Source of the DNA: an uncultured Lysobacteraceae bacterium
GTDB lineage: Bacteria > Pseudomonadota > Gammaproteobacteria > Xanthomonadales > Rhodanobacteraceae
DNA length: 14,580 nucleotides
Reading direction: 5' to 3'
Assembly (NCBI GenBank): GCA_946482585.1
Contig: CAMLSI010000079.1
Coordinates: 1-14,580 of the forward strand
Position 1 is the stretch's first letter, and the number at the start of each line of letters is the position of its first letter. Below the pieces are notes generated by a model. The model was not told the DNA's origin, made no database searches, and saw only the letters and a program-made list of their open reading frames with translations. The translations under genes were made by a program, and so were the position numbers. This document shows, piece after piece, positions 1 to 8,208 of the stretch.

Positions 1-13
1 CAGGAGAAGGCGC

Positions 14-2155
14 ATGGCTGAGCTGCCGCTGCTGATCGAAATCGGCACCGAAGAATTGCCGACGCGCACTGTCGACGAGCTTGCGCAGGCGTTCGCCGCC
101 GGCGTCGTCGAAGGCTTGAACAAGCGCGGCTTCGCACTCGCGGCCGATGCGGCCCGCGTCTATTGCACACCGCGCCGCCTCGCCCTGCTCCTGCCGGCCG
201 TCGCCGATGCCCAGCCCGATCAGACCATCGAACGCCGCGGCCCTGCCATGAGCGCCGCGCTCGGCGCGGACGGCCAGCCGAGCAAGGCGCTGACCGGTTT
301 CGCCGCGTCCTGCGGCACGACGGTCGAACGATTGCAGAAGCTCGAGACCGACAAGGGCGCCTGGTACGTGTTCCGCAGCGAACAGGCCGGCCAGCCGCTC
401 GCCGCGCTGCTGCCGGAGGTCGTCGCCGACGCGCTGAAGGCGCTGCCGATCCCGAAACCCATGCGCTGGAGCGACCACGACTATGCCTTCGTGCGTCCGG
501 CGCATTGGCTCGTGCTGCTGCACGGTGACCGCGTCATCGAGGCGCAGGTGCTCGGCCTGCGCAGCGGTCGCGACTCGCGCGGCCATCGCTTCCACCACAA
601 CCAGGCCGTGACGATCGCCGACGCGGACAGCTGGCTGTCGGCCCTGCGCGGCGCGCACGTGCTGGCGGATCCGAACGAACGGCGCGAACGCATTCGCGCC
701 GAGATCGCCCGCGCCGCCGCCGAGACCGGCGGGCGCACCCAGCTCGGCGAATCGCTGCTCGACGAAATCGCGAATCTCACGGAATGGCCGGTCGCGATCG
801 CGTGCGCCTTCGACGAAGATTTCCTGCGCGTGCCGCAGGAAGCGCTCGTCATGACGATGGAAACGAATCAGAAGTTCGTCTCGGTCGTCGACGGCGACGG
901 TCGCCTGACCCGTCACTTCATCGGTGTCGCCAACATCGACAGCCGCGACCCGCGCGAGATCCGCAAGGGCTACGAGCGCGTGATTCGTCCCCGCTTCGCC
1001 GATGCGCGGTTCTTCTACGACGAAGATCTGAAGGCGCCGCTGATCGGCCAGCTCGACACACTGAAGAGCGTGACCTACCAACAGGCGCTGGGTTCGGTGT
1101 TCGACAAGGTGGTCCGCGTCGGCGAACTCGCGCGCGTGATCGCGAACCGCGTCGGCGTCGACGCTGCGCGCACGACGCGTGCTGCGGCACTGGCCAAGTG
1201 CGATCTGATGACACGCATGGTCGGCGAATTCCCCGAACTGCAGGGCGTCATGGGCCGCTACTACGCGGCCGCGAATGGCGAGCCGGCCGATGTCGCGCTC
1301 GCGCTCGACGAGTTCTACAAGCCGCGCTACGCCGGCGACGGCATTGCGAGCGGCCGCATCGGTCAGGTGCTCGCGATCGCCGAACGCGTCGACACGCTGT
1401 GCGGCATCTTCGCCGTCGGGCTCAAGCCCAGCGGCAACAAGGATCCGTTCGCGCTGCGCCGCGCCGCGCTCGGTCTTGCGCGTACGCTGATCGAAAGCGG
1501 CATTGCGCTCGAACTGCCGCCGCTGCTGGCCGAAGCGCTCGCCCAGTTGCCCGAACCCGCACTCGCGGCCGGATTGCCCAAGGGCAAGGACGGCAAGGCA
1601 CCCGTGCTCGATGCCGGCGCGCGCCGCACCGATCTCGCGAGCGAACTCCTCGAGTTCATCGTCGATCGCCTGCGCGGCTATTACGTCGACGCGGGCATCG
1701 GTACGGATCGCTTCGACGCGGTGCGCGCCATGAATCCGGCCGACCTGGGCGACTTCGACGCGCGCGTGCGCGCCGTCGCGGCATTCGCTGCACTGCCTGA
1801 AGCCGAGGCGCTCGCCGCGGCCAACAAGCGCATCGCCAACATTTTGCGCCAGGCCGGCGACGTCGCCGACGGCACTATCGACACGGGGTTGCTCGCGATC
1901 GGCGCCGAAGCCGGCCTGCACGCAGCGCTGAGCGCGGCGAAGGCCGCAACCGCGCCGCTCGCCGAGCGCCGCGACTATGTCGCCGTGCTGCAGACACTCG
2001 GCCGCCTGCGCGACCCGGTCGATGCGTTCTTCAACGACGTCATGGTCATGGCCGAAGACCCGGCGGTGCGCATGAACCGTCTGCGCCTGCTGCGCGAGCT
2101 GCGCCAGCAGTTCCTGCAGGTCGCAGACGTCTCGATGCTCCAGCCGGCCGGCTGA
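14..2155 (+). CDS. glyS: Glycyl-tRNA synthetase beta subunit
   Basis: Beta chain of the bacterial alpha2beta2 glycyl-tRNA synthetase, which charges tRNA-Gly in the cytoplasm. The alpha chain (GlyQ) carries most of the active site; the beta chain binds tRNA. The 713-aa product has the family's usual length (about 690-720). It opens with the signature LLIEIGTEELP. Further family blocks are RFADARFFYDEDL (from residue 327), a block around 395-418 containing MVGEFPELQGVMGRYY, and NKDPFALRRAALG (from 475). The last 150 residues resemble the DALR-like anticodon-binding region, ending in the family-typical FFNDVMVMAEDPAVRMNRL. An AGGAG ribosome site at 2-6 sits 7 bases before the ATG and fixes the start. 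The usual partner glyQ would lie just upstream, outside the window. The gene is intact, and identification is secure from family knowledge. Confidence 0.97.
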   Translation: MAELPLLIEIGTEELPTRTVDELAQAFAAGVVEGLNKRGFALAADAARVYCTPRRLALLLPAVADAQPDQTIERRGPAMSAALGADGQPSKALTGFAASCGTTVERLQKLETDKGAWYVFRSEQAGQPLAALLPEVVADALKALPIPKPMRWSDHDYAFVRPAHWLVLLHGDRVIEAQVLGLRSGRDSRGHRFHHNQAVTIADADSWLSALRGAHVLADPNERRERIRAEIARAAAETGGRTQLGESLLDEIANLTEWPVAIACAFDEDFLRVPQEALVMTMETNQKFVSVVDGDGRLTRHFIGVANIDSRDPREIRKGYERVIRPRFADARFFYDEDLKAPLIGQLDTLKSVTYQQALGSVFDKVVRVGELARVIANRVGVDAARTTRAAALAKCDLMTRMVGEFPELQGVMGRYYAAANGEPADVALALDEFYKPRYAGDGIASGRIGQVLAIAERVDTLCGIFAVGLKPSGNKDPFALRRAALGLARTLIESGIALELPPLLAEALAQLPEPALAAGLPKGKDGKAPVLDAGARRTDLASELLEFIVDRLRGYYVDAGIGTDRFDAVRAMNPADLGDFDARVRAVAAFAALPEAEALAAANKRIANILRQAGDVADGTIDTGLLAIGAEAGLHAALSAAKAATAPLAERRDYVAVLQTLGRLRDPVDAFFNDVMVMAEDPAVRMNRLRLLRELRQQFLQVADVSMLQPAG

Positions 2156-2201
2156 GTTCGCGGGCCCGGCGAATGTCGAGCCCGCTTCGCTGCAGTGCCC
2201 A

Positions 2202-2230
2202 TTGACGCCTCTTAACGTTTTGACTACGTT
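2202..2230 (+). promoter_or_regulatory. Possible sigma-70 promoter in the glyS-rmuC gap
   Basis: TTGACG (2202-2207, 5 of 6 to the -35 consensus) lies 17 bases before TACGTT (2225-2230, a weak 3 of 6 match to the -10 consensus). Transcription would start near 2237 and run about 155 nt to the terminator at 2363-2393. The -35 and spacing are good and the -10 is poor, so this is only a candidate. Confidence 0.3.
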
Positions 2231-2236
2231 CAGTCC

Positions 2237-2393
2237 CAGGGAGTGCCGAAGGTCACAGTCGTCGTATGCGATGACGGATTTTCGGCAGTTCGCAGCCGAC
2301 GGGGTTCCGGCCGCGGGCAAACGGTCTGGGGTGTAGCGACATACGGTGCAATGGGGATGAGGCGGCGGCTCGCGAGGGCCGCCGTTTCTTTTT
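2237..2393 (+). ncRNA. Candidate small RNA or structured leader between glyS and rmuC
   Basis: The 312-bp gap between glyS and rmuC has no convincing gene, but it is structured. TGCCGAA (2244-2250) can pair with TTCGGCA (2281-2287). This encloses a second hairpin, GTCGTCG (2258-2264) with CGATGAC (2269-2275), closed by a TATG loop. The stretch ends in a strong intrinsic terminator (2363-2393) and is preceded by a promoter-like pair (2202-2230). I compared it from memory with 6S RNA, SRP RNA, tmRNA and RNase P and saw none of their signatures. It could equally be the long 3' UTR of glyS. Existence as a separate RNA is inference. Confidence 0.3.
2363..2393 (+). terminator. Intrinsic terminator downstream of glyS
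   Basis: A 7-bp G+C stem CGGCGGC (2363-2369) / GCCGCCG (2378-2384) with an 8-nt loop is followed at once by TTTCTTTTT (2385-2393). The U-tract is on the + strand only. It separates glyS (or a small RNA after it) from rmuC and lies about 208 bases beyond the glyS stop, which is unusually far. Confidence 0.8.
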
Positions 2394-2432
2394 CGAGCGC
2401 GCCGCAGCCCGGGTGAATGGTCGCCCAGCGGC

Positions 2433-2438
2433 TACACT
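2433..2438 (+). promoter_or_regulatory. Probable -10 element of rmuC
   Basis: TACACT (4 of 6 to TATAAT) in the context GGCTACACTCCGC lies 29 bases before the chosen rmuC ATG. No good -35 is visible at 16-18 bases upstream. If this is used, transcription starts near 2445, downstream of the in-frame ATG at 2417, which argues against that longer start. Confidence 0.4.
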
Positions 2439-2467
2439 CCGCAGCGTCTCCGTATTGCCGGTCGCTC

Positions 2468-3916
2468 ATGCCGCTGCTCGAATCGCTGGTCCTCGTCGCC
2501 GTCGTCATACTCGTCGTGCTGCTCGTGCTGCAGTTGATCCTGCTGCGCCGCAGTCGCGAGGACGTGTTCGCGCCGTTGCGCGACGCACTGACGGATCTGC
2601 GCGAGGACGGCTCGCGCCTGGAGCGCGCGCTGCGCGAGGAACAGCGCGCCGACCGGCTCGAGCAATCCCATCGGCTCGACCAGCTGCGCGATGCGGTGCA
2701 GACCCAGTTCGCGCAGCTCGCGCTGCAGCAGCACCAGCGCATCGAGGATTTCGGCCAGCGCATCCAGCAGAGCGGCCAGCGCAACGACCAGCGCCTCGAA
2801 GCGCTGCGCCAGGCCCTGCAGGACGATGCGCGGCGTTCGCGCGAAGAGAGCGCGCAATCGCTGACGCGTTTCGGCGATCTGCTGCGGCAGGGCCTGCAGG
2901 AGCAGGGCGAACACAGCCAGCAGCGTCTCGCCGAAGTGCGCGGCACGCTTGAGACAAGGCTCAAGGAACTGCAGCTCGACAACGCGAAGCAGCTCGAAGC
3001 GATGCGCGTGACCGTCGACGAGAAGCTGCATGCGACGCTCGAAACCCGGCTCGGCGAATCGTTCAAGCTCGTGTCCGAACGGCTGGAACAGGTGCACCGC
3101 GGCCTCGGCGAGATGCAGGGGCTGGCCCAGGGCGTCGGCGACCTCAAGCGCGTGCTCGGCAACGTCAAGACGCGCGGCATGCTCGGCGAAGTGCAACTCG
3201 CCGCCCTGCTCGAACAGCTGCTGACGACCGAACAGTACGCCACCAACGTCGCGACCGTGCCCGGTTCGACCGAACGCGTCGAGTTCGCGATCCGGCTCCC
3301 CGGCGCGAGCAGCGATGCGCCGGTCTGGCTGCCGATCGACGCCAAGTTTCCGCGCGAGGACTACGAGCGCCTGCTCGACGCCCAGGAACGCGCCGACGCC
3401 GATGCCGCCACGGCCGCCGCCACCGCGCTGGAGCGGCGCGTACGCGAGGCGGCACGCAACATTCGCGATAAATATATTTCGGTACCGACGACGACCGAGT
3501 TCGCGATCATGTTCCTGCCGACCGAAGGCCTCTACGCCGAAGTGATACGCCGCCCCGGTCTGTTCGAAGCCCTGCAGCGCGATCTGCGCGTCGTGGTCAC
3601 GGGGCCGACCACGCTGAGCGCGACGCTCAACAGCCTGCAGATGGGTTTTCGCACGCTCGCGATCGAGAAGCGGTCGAGTGAAGTCTGGCTGCTGCTGGGC
3701 GCGGTCAAGACCGAGTTCGGCAAGTTCGGCGTGGTGCTCGACAAGACCAGCAAGCAGCTCGACACGGTTCGCCGCAGCATCGACGAAGCCGGCACGCGCA
3801 CGCGCGCGATCGAGCGCAAACTGCGCAGCGTCGAGTCGCTGAGCACGGACCACAGCCGCGGACTGCTCGGCGAAGACGGCCTGTCGGATGAACCGCCGGA
3901 GGCTGCAGAGAACTAG
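2468..3916 (+). CDS. rmuC: DNA recombination protein RmuC homologue
   Basis: Membrane-anchored RmuC-family protein. In E. coli, loss of rmuC raises inversion at short inverted repeats, and the core is related to PD-(D/E)xK nucleases. The 482-aa product has an N-terminal membrane helix (about residues 4-25), a long Gln/Arg/Glu-rich coiled coil (about 30-200), then the RmuC core. The core starts NVKTRGMLGEVQL (from 232) and contains the nuclease-like IDAK motif (D291, K293) and the conserved block RDKYISVPTTTEFAIMFLPTEGLY-like (from about 334). I chose the ATG at 2468 over the in-frame ATG at 2417 because it places the membrane helix at the extreme N-terminus, as in the family, and because a -10-like element lies between the two. 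The ribosome site is weak. The gene is complete. The exact DNA substrate is not known from sequence. Confidence 0.93.
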   Translation: MPLLESLVLVAVVILVVLLVLQLILLRRSREDVFAPLRDALTDLREDGSRLERALREEQRADRLEQSHRLDQLRDAVQTQFAQLALQQHQRIEDFGQRIQQSGQRNDQRLEALRQALQDDARRSREESAQSLTRFGDLLRQGLQEQGEHSQQRLAEVRGTLETRLKELQLDNAKQLEAMRVTVDEKLHATLETRLGESFKLVSERLEQVHRGLGEMQGLAQGVGDLKRVLGNVKTRGMLGEVQLAALLEQLLTTEQYATNVATVPGSTERVEFAIRLPGASSDAPVWLPIDAKFPREDYERLLDAQERADADAATAAATALERRVREAARNIRDKYISVPTTTEFAIMFLPTEGLYAEVIRRPGLFEALQRDLRVVVTGPTTLSATLNSLQMGFRTLAIEKRSSEVWLLLGAVKTEFGKFGVVLDKTSKQLDTVRRSIDEAGTRTRAIERKLRSVESLSTDHSRGLLGEDGLSDEPPEAAEN

Positions 3917-4049
3917 CGAGGAGAAACCGAAGAAAGCGAACGGACGAGGCGAGCGGGAACCAGCTTGCGAGTCTCTACTGCCAGGTCCGCCGCTAACCCC
4001 AGCTTCCCGTTTCCGTCGTTCGACGCGTCACCCCACATGGAGTCCGTAC

Positions 4050-5543
4050 ATGCGCACCTTGCTCGCCACAGGAATCGCCGCCGCCATGACTACCGCCGCG
4101 CTCGCCGCCGACACGCCCGACTACTCGTTGACCGTCTACAGCTCGGCGCAACCGGGCCAGGTCAGCACGGAAAGCCTCGCCAACTACGGTCCTGCGCTGC
4201 CGGGCTACGCGCTCGTTCGCGACGGCCGCAAGATGACCCTGCAGGCCGGCAACGGCGTGCTCAAGTTCACCGACGTCGCCAAGCGCATCGATCCGACCAC
4301 GGTCGCGTTCGAATCGCTGACCGATCCCGCCGGCACGCGCGTCGTGGAGCAGAACTACCAGTTCGACCTGGTCAATCGCGACAAGCTGCTCGAGCGCTAT
4401 GTCGGCGCGGCGATCACGGTGGAACAGCAGCGCGGCGACACGCTCGAGCGCATCAGCGGCACGCTGCTGTCGGCCGCGGGCGGCACGCTGATCCTGCAGC
4501 GCGACTCGGGCGAAGTCGTCAGCATCGGCGCCTACAGCAATGTGCTGTTTCCAAGCCTGCCGGGCGGACTCATCACGCGGCCGACCCTGGTCTGGCTCGT
4601 CAACGCGAAGCAGGGCGGCATGCACGACGCGCGCGTGAGCTACCAGACCCAAGGCATGACCTGGTGGTCGGACTACAACATCACCTTGCGCGAGAACGAC
4701 GGCGGCTGCGACATGGATCTGTCGGCCTGGGTGACGATCGTGAATCAGTCGGGAGCGAGCTACCCGCAGGCACAGCTCAAGCTCGTCGCCGGCGAAGTGA
4801 ATCGCGCACCGGCACCGGTGCCGGCACCGGCGATGCGGATGAAGACGCTGGCCGCCGCCGGCGCCGAGATGGACGCCGGCTTCCAGGAGTCGTCGCTGTT
4901 CGAATACCACTTGTATACGCTCGGCCGGCGCAGCGATCTGCCCGACAACTCGACCAAGCAGCTCGAACTGTTCCCGACCGCGACCAGGGCCGGCTGCACC
5001 AAACAGCTGGTGTTCACCGCCTCGCCGCAGCCGTGGAGCCATTGGGGAGCGCCGATCTCCGATCAGGGCTATGGCGCGACGGAGCAGGGTTCGGTCGGCG
5101 CGTTCCTCGAATTCGAAAACAAGGAAACCAACAAGCTGGGCATGCCGCTGCCGGCCGGACGCATCCGCGTGAACCAGGCGTCGGTCGACGGCACGCTCGA
5201 GTTCATCGGCGAGGACGTGATCAAGCACACGCCGCGCAACGAAACGCTGCGCATCAAGCTCGGCACCGCCTTCGATGTCGTCGGCGAGCGCAAGCAAGTT
5301 TCCTTCAACGTCGACACGGCCGCGAAGACCATCGACGAAAGCTTCGAAGTGACCGTGCGCAACCGCAAGAAGACCGCCGCCCGCGTGATCGCGCGCGAAT
5401 ACCTCTATCGCTGGAGCGGCTGGACCGTCACTGCGAAGAACCGCGAATTCGTCAAGCGCGACGCCGCAACCATCGATTTCCCGCTCGACATTCCGGCCGA
5501 CGGCGAAGCGAAGGTCACCTATACGGTCCGGTACAAGTGGTAA
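4050..5543 (+). CDS. Secreted DUF4139 domain protein, function unknown
   Basis: A 497-aa exported protein. Residues 1-20 form a signal peptide (basic start, alanine-rich core, ALAA before DTPDY) without a lipobox cysteine, so a periplasmic location is likely. From about residue 177 it shows the DUF4139 pattern: RPTLVWLVNA, then VSYQTQGMTWWSDYNITL, DLSAWVTIVNQSGASYPQAQ and KLVAGEVNR (ending near 250). A Pro/Ala linker (about 253-260, PAPVPAPA) follows, then a beta-rich C-terminal half ending in KVTYTVRYKW. DUF4139 proteins have no settled enzymatic role, so none is assigned. The ATG at 4050 is preceded by GGAG at 4039-4042 (7-base gap). A longer open frame begins at 3888 inside rmuC, but its extra residues are basic and unlike a protein N-terminus. 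The 133 bases after rmuC hold no obvious promoter or terminator, so co-transcription with rmuC is possible. Confidence 0.88.
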   Translation: MRTLLATGIAAAMTTAALAADTPDYSLTVYSSAQPGQVSTESLANYGPALPGYALVRDGRKMTLQAGNGVLKFTDVAKRIDPTTVAFESLTDPAGTRVVEQNYQFDLVNRDKLLERYVGAAITVEQQRGDTLERISGTLLSAAGGTLILQRDSGEVVSIGAYSNVLFPSLPGGLITRPTLVWLVNAKQGGMHDARVSYQTQGMTWWSDYNITLRENDGGCDMDLSAWVTIVNQSGASYPQAQLKLVAGEVNRAPAPVPAPAMRMKTLAAAGAEMDAGFQESSLFEYHLYTLGRRSDLPDNSTKQLELFPTATRAGCTKQLVFTASPQPWSHWGAPISDQGYGATEQGSVGAFLEFENKETNKLGMPLPAGRIRVNQASVDGTLEFIGEDVIKHTPRNETLRIKLGTAFDVVGERKQVSFNVDTAAKTIDESFEVTVRNRKKTAARVIAREYLYRWSGWTVTAKNREFVKRDAATIDFPLDIPADGEAKVTYTVRYKW

Positions 5544-5582
5544 AAACCGAGCGCGGGTTGCGGTGAGAACCGCAACCCGCGC
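5542..5582 (-). terminator. Terminator of the argS-SPOR unit
   Basis: A perfect 13-bp inverted repeat (5551-5563 with 5570-5582, loop TGAGAA) lies between two convergent genes. Read on the - strand, the stem is followed after TCGG by five T's, which come from the A-run at 5542-5546 and overlap the TAA of the DUF4139 gene. On the + strand no T-run follows, so it should act mainly on the leftward transcript, although the stem may also protect the + strand 3' end. Confidence 0.8.
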
Positions 5583-5591
5583 GACGCGTCT

Positions 5592-6230
5592 CTATTCCCC
5601 GGCATCCTTCAGCGCGATCGCGTTGACGCCGGCTTCCGACAGTGCGGCCTTCGCGGTTTCTACATCGCTCGCGCTGCTGTACGGGCCCACGCGCACCCGG
5701 TGCCAGGTCTTGCCGTTGACGTTGACCGACTGCACGCGCGCGACGAAGCCCGACAGCGCGAGCTTGGCCTTGAGTTCTTCGGCGGCCTTCGGATCGGGGT
5801 ACGAGCCGGCCTGCAGGATATAGCGCGCGCCGGTCGCGGCGACGGCCGGTTCCGGCGGCGGCGTCCCGGCCGCGGCGGGATTCTGCGCGGCGGCCTGCTG
5901 GCGCTGCTGTTCCGCGCGGGCCTTGGCGCTGAGCTCCGTGTCGGGAATCACGACTTCCATTTCCGGCAGCACCGAATAGAACTCGTAGTTCTTTTTCGGT
6001 GCCGATTTCTTGCTCTCGTCGGCGACCGCCGGCTCGCTCGCCTTCGGCGCCGTCGCCTGCGGATTCGGCTGCGGCGAGTTCGACTTGCGCAAGGTCGGCG
6101 CCCAGCCCTGCAGCAGCATCAACGTCGCGAATCCGAGCCCCAGCAGTACGCCGAGGGCGAGCCAGACCCAGGCCGGCCAGGCCGCGGTCGCCGTACCGGT
6201 GCGAGTTGCTTGTTTGCGCTTGCCTGCCAT
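5592..6230 (-). CDS. SPOR-domain membrane protein (FtsN-like)
   Basis: A 212-aa single-pass inner-membrane protein: short basic cytoplasmic tail, one membrane helix (about residues 19-43), a periplasmic linker rich in Pro, Lys, Gln and Ala, and a C-terminal SPOR domain (about 135-208, from RYILQAGSYPD through TWHRVRVGPYSS). SPOR domains bind peptidoglycan with stripped stem peptides at the division septum. FtsN is the best-known member. A conserved-looking juxtamembrane motif, YEFYSVLPEMEVVIPDTEL (82-100), resembles the short segment found in FtsN-like SPOR proteins encoded after argS in other gammaproteobacteria. The gene starts 19 bases after argS ends, with AGGAG 9-10 bases before the ATG, so the two are almost surely co-transcribed. 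Whether it is the functional FtsN or another SPOR protein cannot be settled from sequence. Confidence 0.88.
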   Translation of the reverse strand: MAGKRKQATRTGTATAAWPAWVWLALGVLLGLGFATLMLLQGWAPTLRKSNSPQPNPQATAPKASEPAVADESKKSAPKKNYEFYSVLPEMEVVIPDTELSAKARAEQQRQQAAAQNPAAAGTPPPEPAVAATGARYILQAGSYPDPKAAEELKAKLALSGFVARVQSVNVNGKTWHRVRVGPYSSASDVETAKAALSEAGVNAIALKDAGE

Positions 6231-6249
6231 CGTGTCGTGCTCCTGCCGC

Positions 6250-7935
6250 TCACATGCTCTCGGGTGCGCCGACCCCGAGCAGCTCCAGTCCGTTCGCGAC
6301 GACGGTCCGGACCGCAGTGGCCAGGGCGAAGCGCGCGTCGCGCAGATCCGCGTCCTCGACCAGGATGTGGCTGTTGTCGTACCACGTGTGGAACGCGGCC
6401 GCGAGCTCGGTCAGATAGGTCGCGACGAGATGCGGTTCGAGATTCTTGGCCGCGAGCTCGACGACTTCCGGAAAACGCGCGATCGCGACCATCATGTCCT
6501 GATCGTATTCGGTGTCGAGACGCTCCAACGACGCAAGGCCGTTGTCGCGGTTCCAGCGCCAGCCCTGCTCGGCGAAACGCTCGCCGACGCGGCAGATGCG
6601 CGCATGGGTGTACTGCACGTAGTAGACCGGATTCTCGCGCTCGCTCGAACGAGCGAGGTCGATGTCGAACGTGAGCTGCGAATCGGGCTTGCGTGCGGCG
6701 AGGAACCAGCGCGTCGCGTCGCGGCCGACCTCGTCGATGAGGTCGCGCAGGGTGACGTAGCTGCCCGCACGCTTGGACAGCTTCACTTCTTCGCCGCCGC
6801 GCATCACGGTGACCATCTGGTGCAGCACGTATTCGGGCCAGCCCTTCGGAATGCCGATGTCCAGCGCCTGCAGGCCGGCGCGCACGCGCATGACCGTGGA
6901 ATGGTGGTCGGCGCCCTGCTCGTTGATCACGCGGCCGTAACCGCGCTGCCACTTGGTCACGTGGTAGGCGATGTCGGGCAGGAAGTAGGTGTAGCCGCCC
7001 TGCGCCTTGCGCATGACGCGGTCCTTGTCGTCCCCGAATTCGGTGGTGCGCAGCCATAGCGCACCGTCCTGCTCGTAGGTGTGTCCGGCGGCGATGAGCT
7101 GCTGCACGGTCTCGTCGACCTTGCCCTCGGTGTACAGCGACGATTCGAGGTAGTAGACGTCGAACGCGACGCCGAAGGCGCGCAGGTCGAGATCCTGCTC
7201 GCGCCGCAGCGCGGCGACGGCGAAACGACGGATCGCATCGAGATCGTCGGCGTCTTTCGCGCCGGTGACGTCCTGGCCGTCGGCGTGCACGGTTTCGCCG
7301 GCCATGTAGGCACGGGCGACTTCGGCAATGTAGTCGCCGCGGTAGCCGTCCGCGGGCCAGTCCGCGTCGTCCGGCTCGACGCCGCGCGCGCGCGCCTGCG
7401 TGGACAGCGCGAGATTCGCGATCTGCTGGCCGGCGTCGTTGTAGTAGAACTCGCGCGAGACATCCCAGCCGGTCGCCTGCAGCAGCCGCGCGAGACAGTC
7501 GCCGACCGCCGCGCCGCGACCGTGGCCCACGTGCAGCGGCCCGGTCGGATTGGCCGACACGAATTCGATCTGGACCTTCCTGCCGTCGCCGCTGTTGTTG
7601 CGGCCGTAGGCCTGACCGATCTCGAGGATGCTGCGCACTTCGGCGCGATAGGCCGCCGGGCTCAGGAAGAAGTTGATGAAGCCAGGCCCCGCGATGTCGA
7701 CCTTCGCGACCTGCGACGACGCCGGCAGCGCCGCGACGAGCGCCTGCGCGAGGTCGCGCGGTTTCATGCCGGCGGGCTTGGACATCAGCAGCGCGGCGTT
7801 CGCGGCGAAATCGCCGTGCTCCTTGCTGCGCGTGCGTTCGATCACGAAACCGGTGGGAATGTCGGCAGGAACACTGCCGCTGCGCTGCAGCGCCGCCAGC
7901 GCCTGCAGCAGCTGGTCGCGGAGAAAGTCTTTCAC
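6250..7935 (-). CDS. argS: Arginyl-tRNA synthetase
   Basis: Class I aminoacyl-tRNA synthetase that attaches arginine to tRNA-Arg in the cytoplasm. The 561-aa product has the ArgS-specific N-terminal domain ([20 protein letters not shown]), the HIGH signature as [15 protein letters not shown] (HVGH at 135-138), the KMSK-like loop KLSKRAGS (385-392) and a C-terminal DALR anticodon domain containing [12 protein letters not shown] and ending APESM. I chose the GTG at 7935 ([13 protein letters not shown]). It matches the family N-terminus, while a longer reading from the TTG at 7992 would start inside the -35 element of the likely promoter. No strong ribosome site is visible before the GTG, so weak initiation or a slightly different start is possible. 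It is the first gene of a two-gene unit with the SPOR protein. Confidence 0.96.
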   Translation of the reverse strand: MKDFLRDQLLQALAALQRSGSVPADIPTGFVIERTRSKEHGDFAANAALLMSKPAGMKPRDLAQALVAALPASSQVAKVDIAGPGFINFFLSPAAYRAEVRSILEIGQAYGRNNSGDGRKVQIEFVSANPTGPLHVGHGRGAAVGDCLARLLQATGWDVSREFYYNDAGQQIANLALSTQARARGVEPDDADWPADGYRGDYIAEVARAYMAGETVHADGQDVTGAKDADDLDAIRRFAVAALRREQDLDLRAFGVAFDVYYLESSLYTEGKVDETVQQLIAAGHTYEQDGALWLRTTEFGDDKDRVMRKAQGGYTYFLPDIAYHVTKWQRGYGRVINEQGADHHSTVMRVRAGLQALDIGIPKGWPEYVLHQMVTVMRGGEEVKLSKRAGSYVTLRDLIDEVGRDATRWFLAARKPDSQLTFDIDLARSSERENPVYYVQYTHARICRVGERFAEQGWRWNRDNGLASLERLDTEYDQDMMVAIARFPEVVELAAKNLEPHLVATYLTELAAAFHTWYDNSHILVEDADLRDARFALATAVRTVVANGLELLGVGAPESM

Positions 7936-7963
7936 GGGGGAGCCGGAACGGGAAAAGGAGTCG

Positions 7964-7992
7964 ATTGTAGTCGGCCCGCGTCTGCGGCCCAA
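7964..7992 (-). promoter_or_regulatory. Probable argS promoter
   Basis: On the - strand, TACAAT (complement of 7964-7969, 5 of 6 to the -10 consensus) lies exactly 17 bases after TTGGGC (complement of 7987-7992, a 3 of 6 match to the -35 consensus). Transcription would start near 7957, giving a leader of about 22 nt before the GTG of argS. The -10 is good and the -35 partial. Confidence 0.55.
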
Positions 7993-8131
7993 GCCAGGAT
8001 GCGGGTTTGCGCCCTGACGCGCTGCAATAAATCGTTAATGGACGACGACTTGCCCTTGCTATCTCGCGTTCGTGACAAGAGCAGGCAGCAACCGCTTGAG
8101 CCGATTCCGAACTAAGCGGTGTTGACGGGCT

Positions 8132-8140
8132 TGTGGATAA
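8132..8140 (-). promoter_or_regulatory. DnaA box (perfect consensus)
   Basis: TGTGGATAA on the + strand is the complement of TTATCCACA, the strongest E. coli-type DnaA box. TGTGAGCAA (8145-8153), 4 bases further on in the same orientation, is a weak 6-of-9 match. A perfect 9-mer is not expected often in DNA this rich in G+C, but binding is not proved. Confidence 0.5.
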
Positions 8141-8208
8141 GTTTGTGAGCAATCCGCACCGGCGCCGGGGCGCCCGCGCTTTAGCCACGCAAAAATCACC
8201 CGGAATAC

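Noticed and set aside
2270..2335. 21-codon frame in the glyS-rmuC gap (starts MTDFRQF)
   Set aside because: No Shine-Dalgarno, and it overlaps the predicted RNA stems; probably chance.
2202..2393. 6S RNA identity for the glyS-rmuC gap
   Set aside because: Length is near, but the long closing stem and the central bubble sequences of 6S RNA are not seen, and it lacks the usual zapA/fau neighbours.
2432..3853. Long - strand frame opposite rmuC
   Set aside because: Antisense shadow; the + frame contains the RmuC core motifs.
3965..5566. 533-codon + strand frame over the DUF4139 gene
   Set aside because: Arg/His-rich shadow of a high-GC gene. The alternative frame has the signal peptide, ribosome site and DUF4139 motifs.
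8038..8115. 25-codon frame starting MDDDLPLLSR in the argS-receptor gap
   Set aside because: No ribosome site or promoter, and it is the tail of a longer shadow frame from argS. A leader peptide is not excluded but not supported.
6119..8188. 689-codon open frame on the - strand overlapping argS and the SPOR gene
   Set aside because: It is a +1 reading of argS: Arg/Ala-rich translation with no domain, while the argS frame carries all synthetase motifs.
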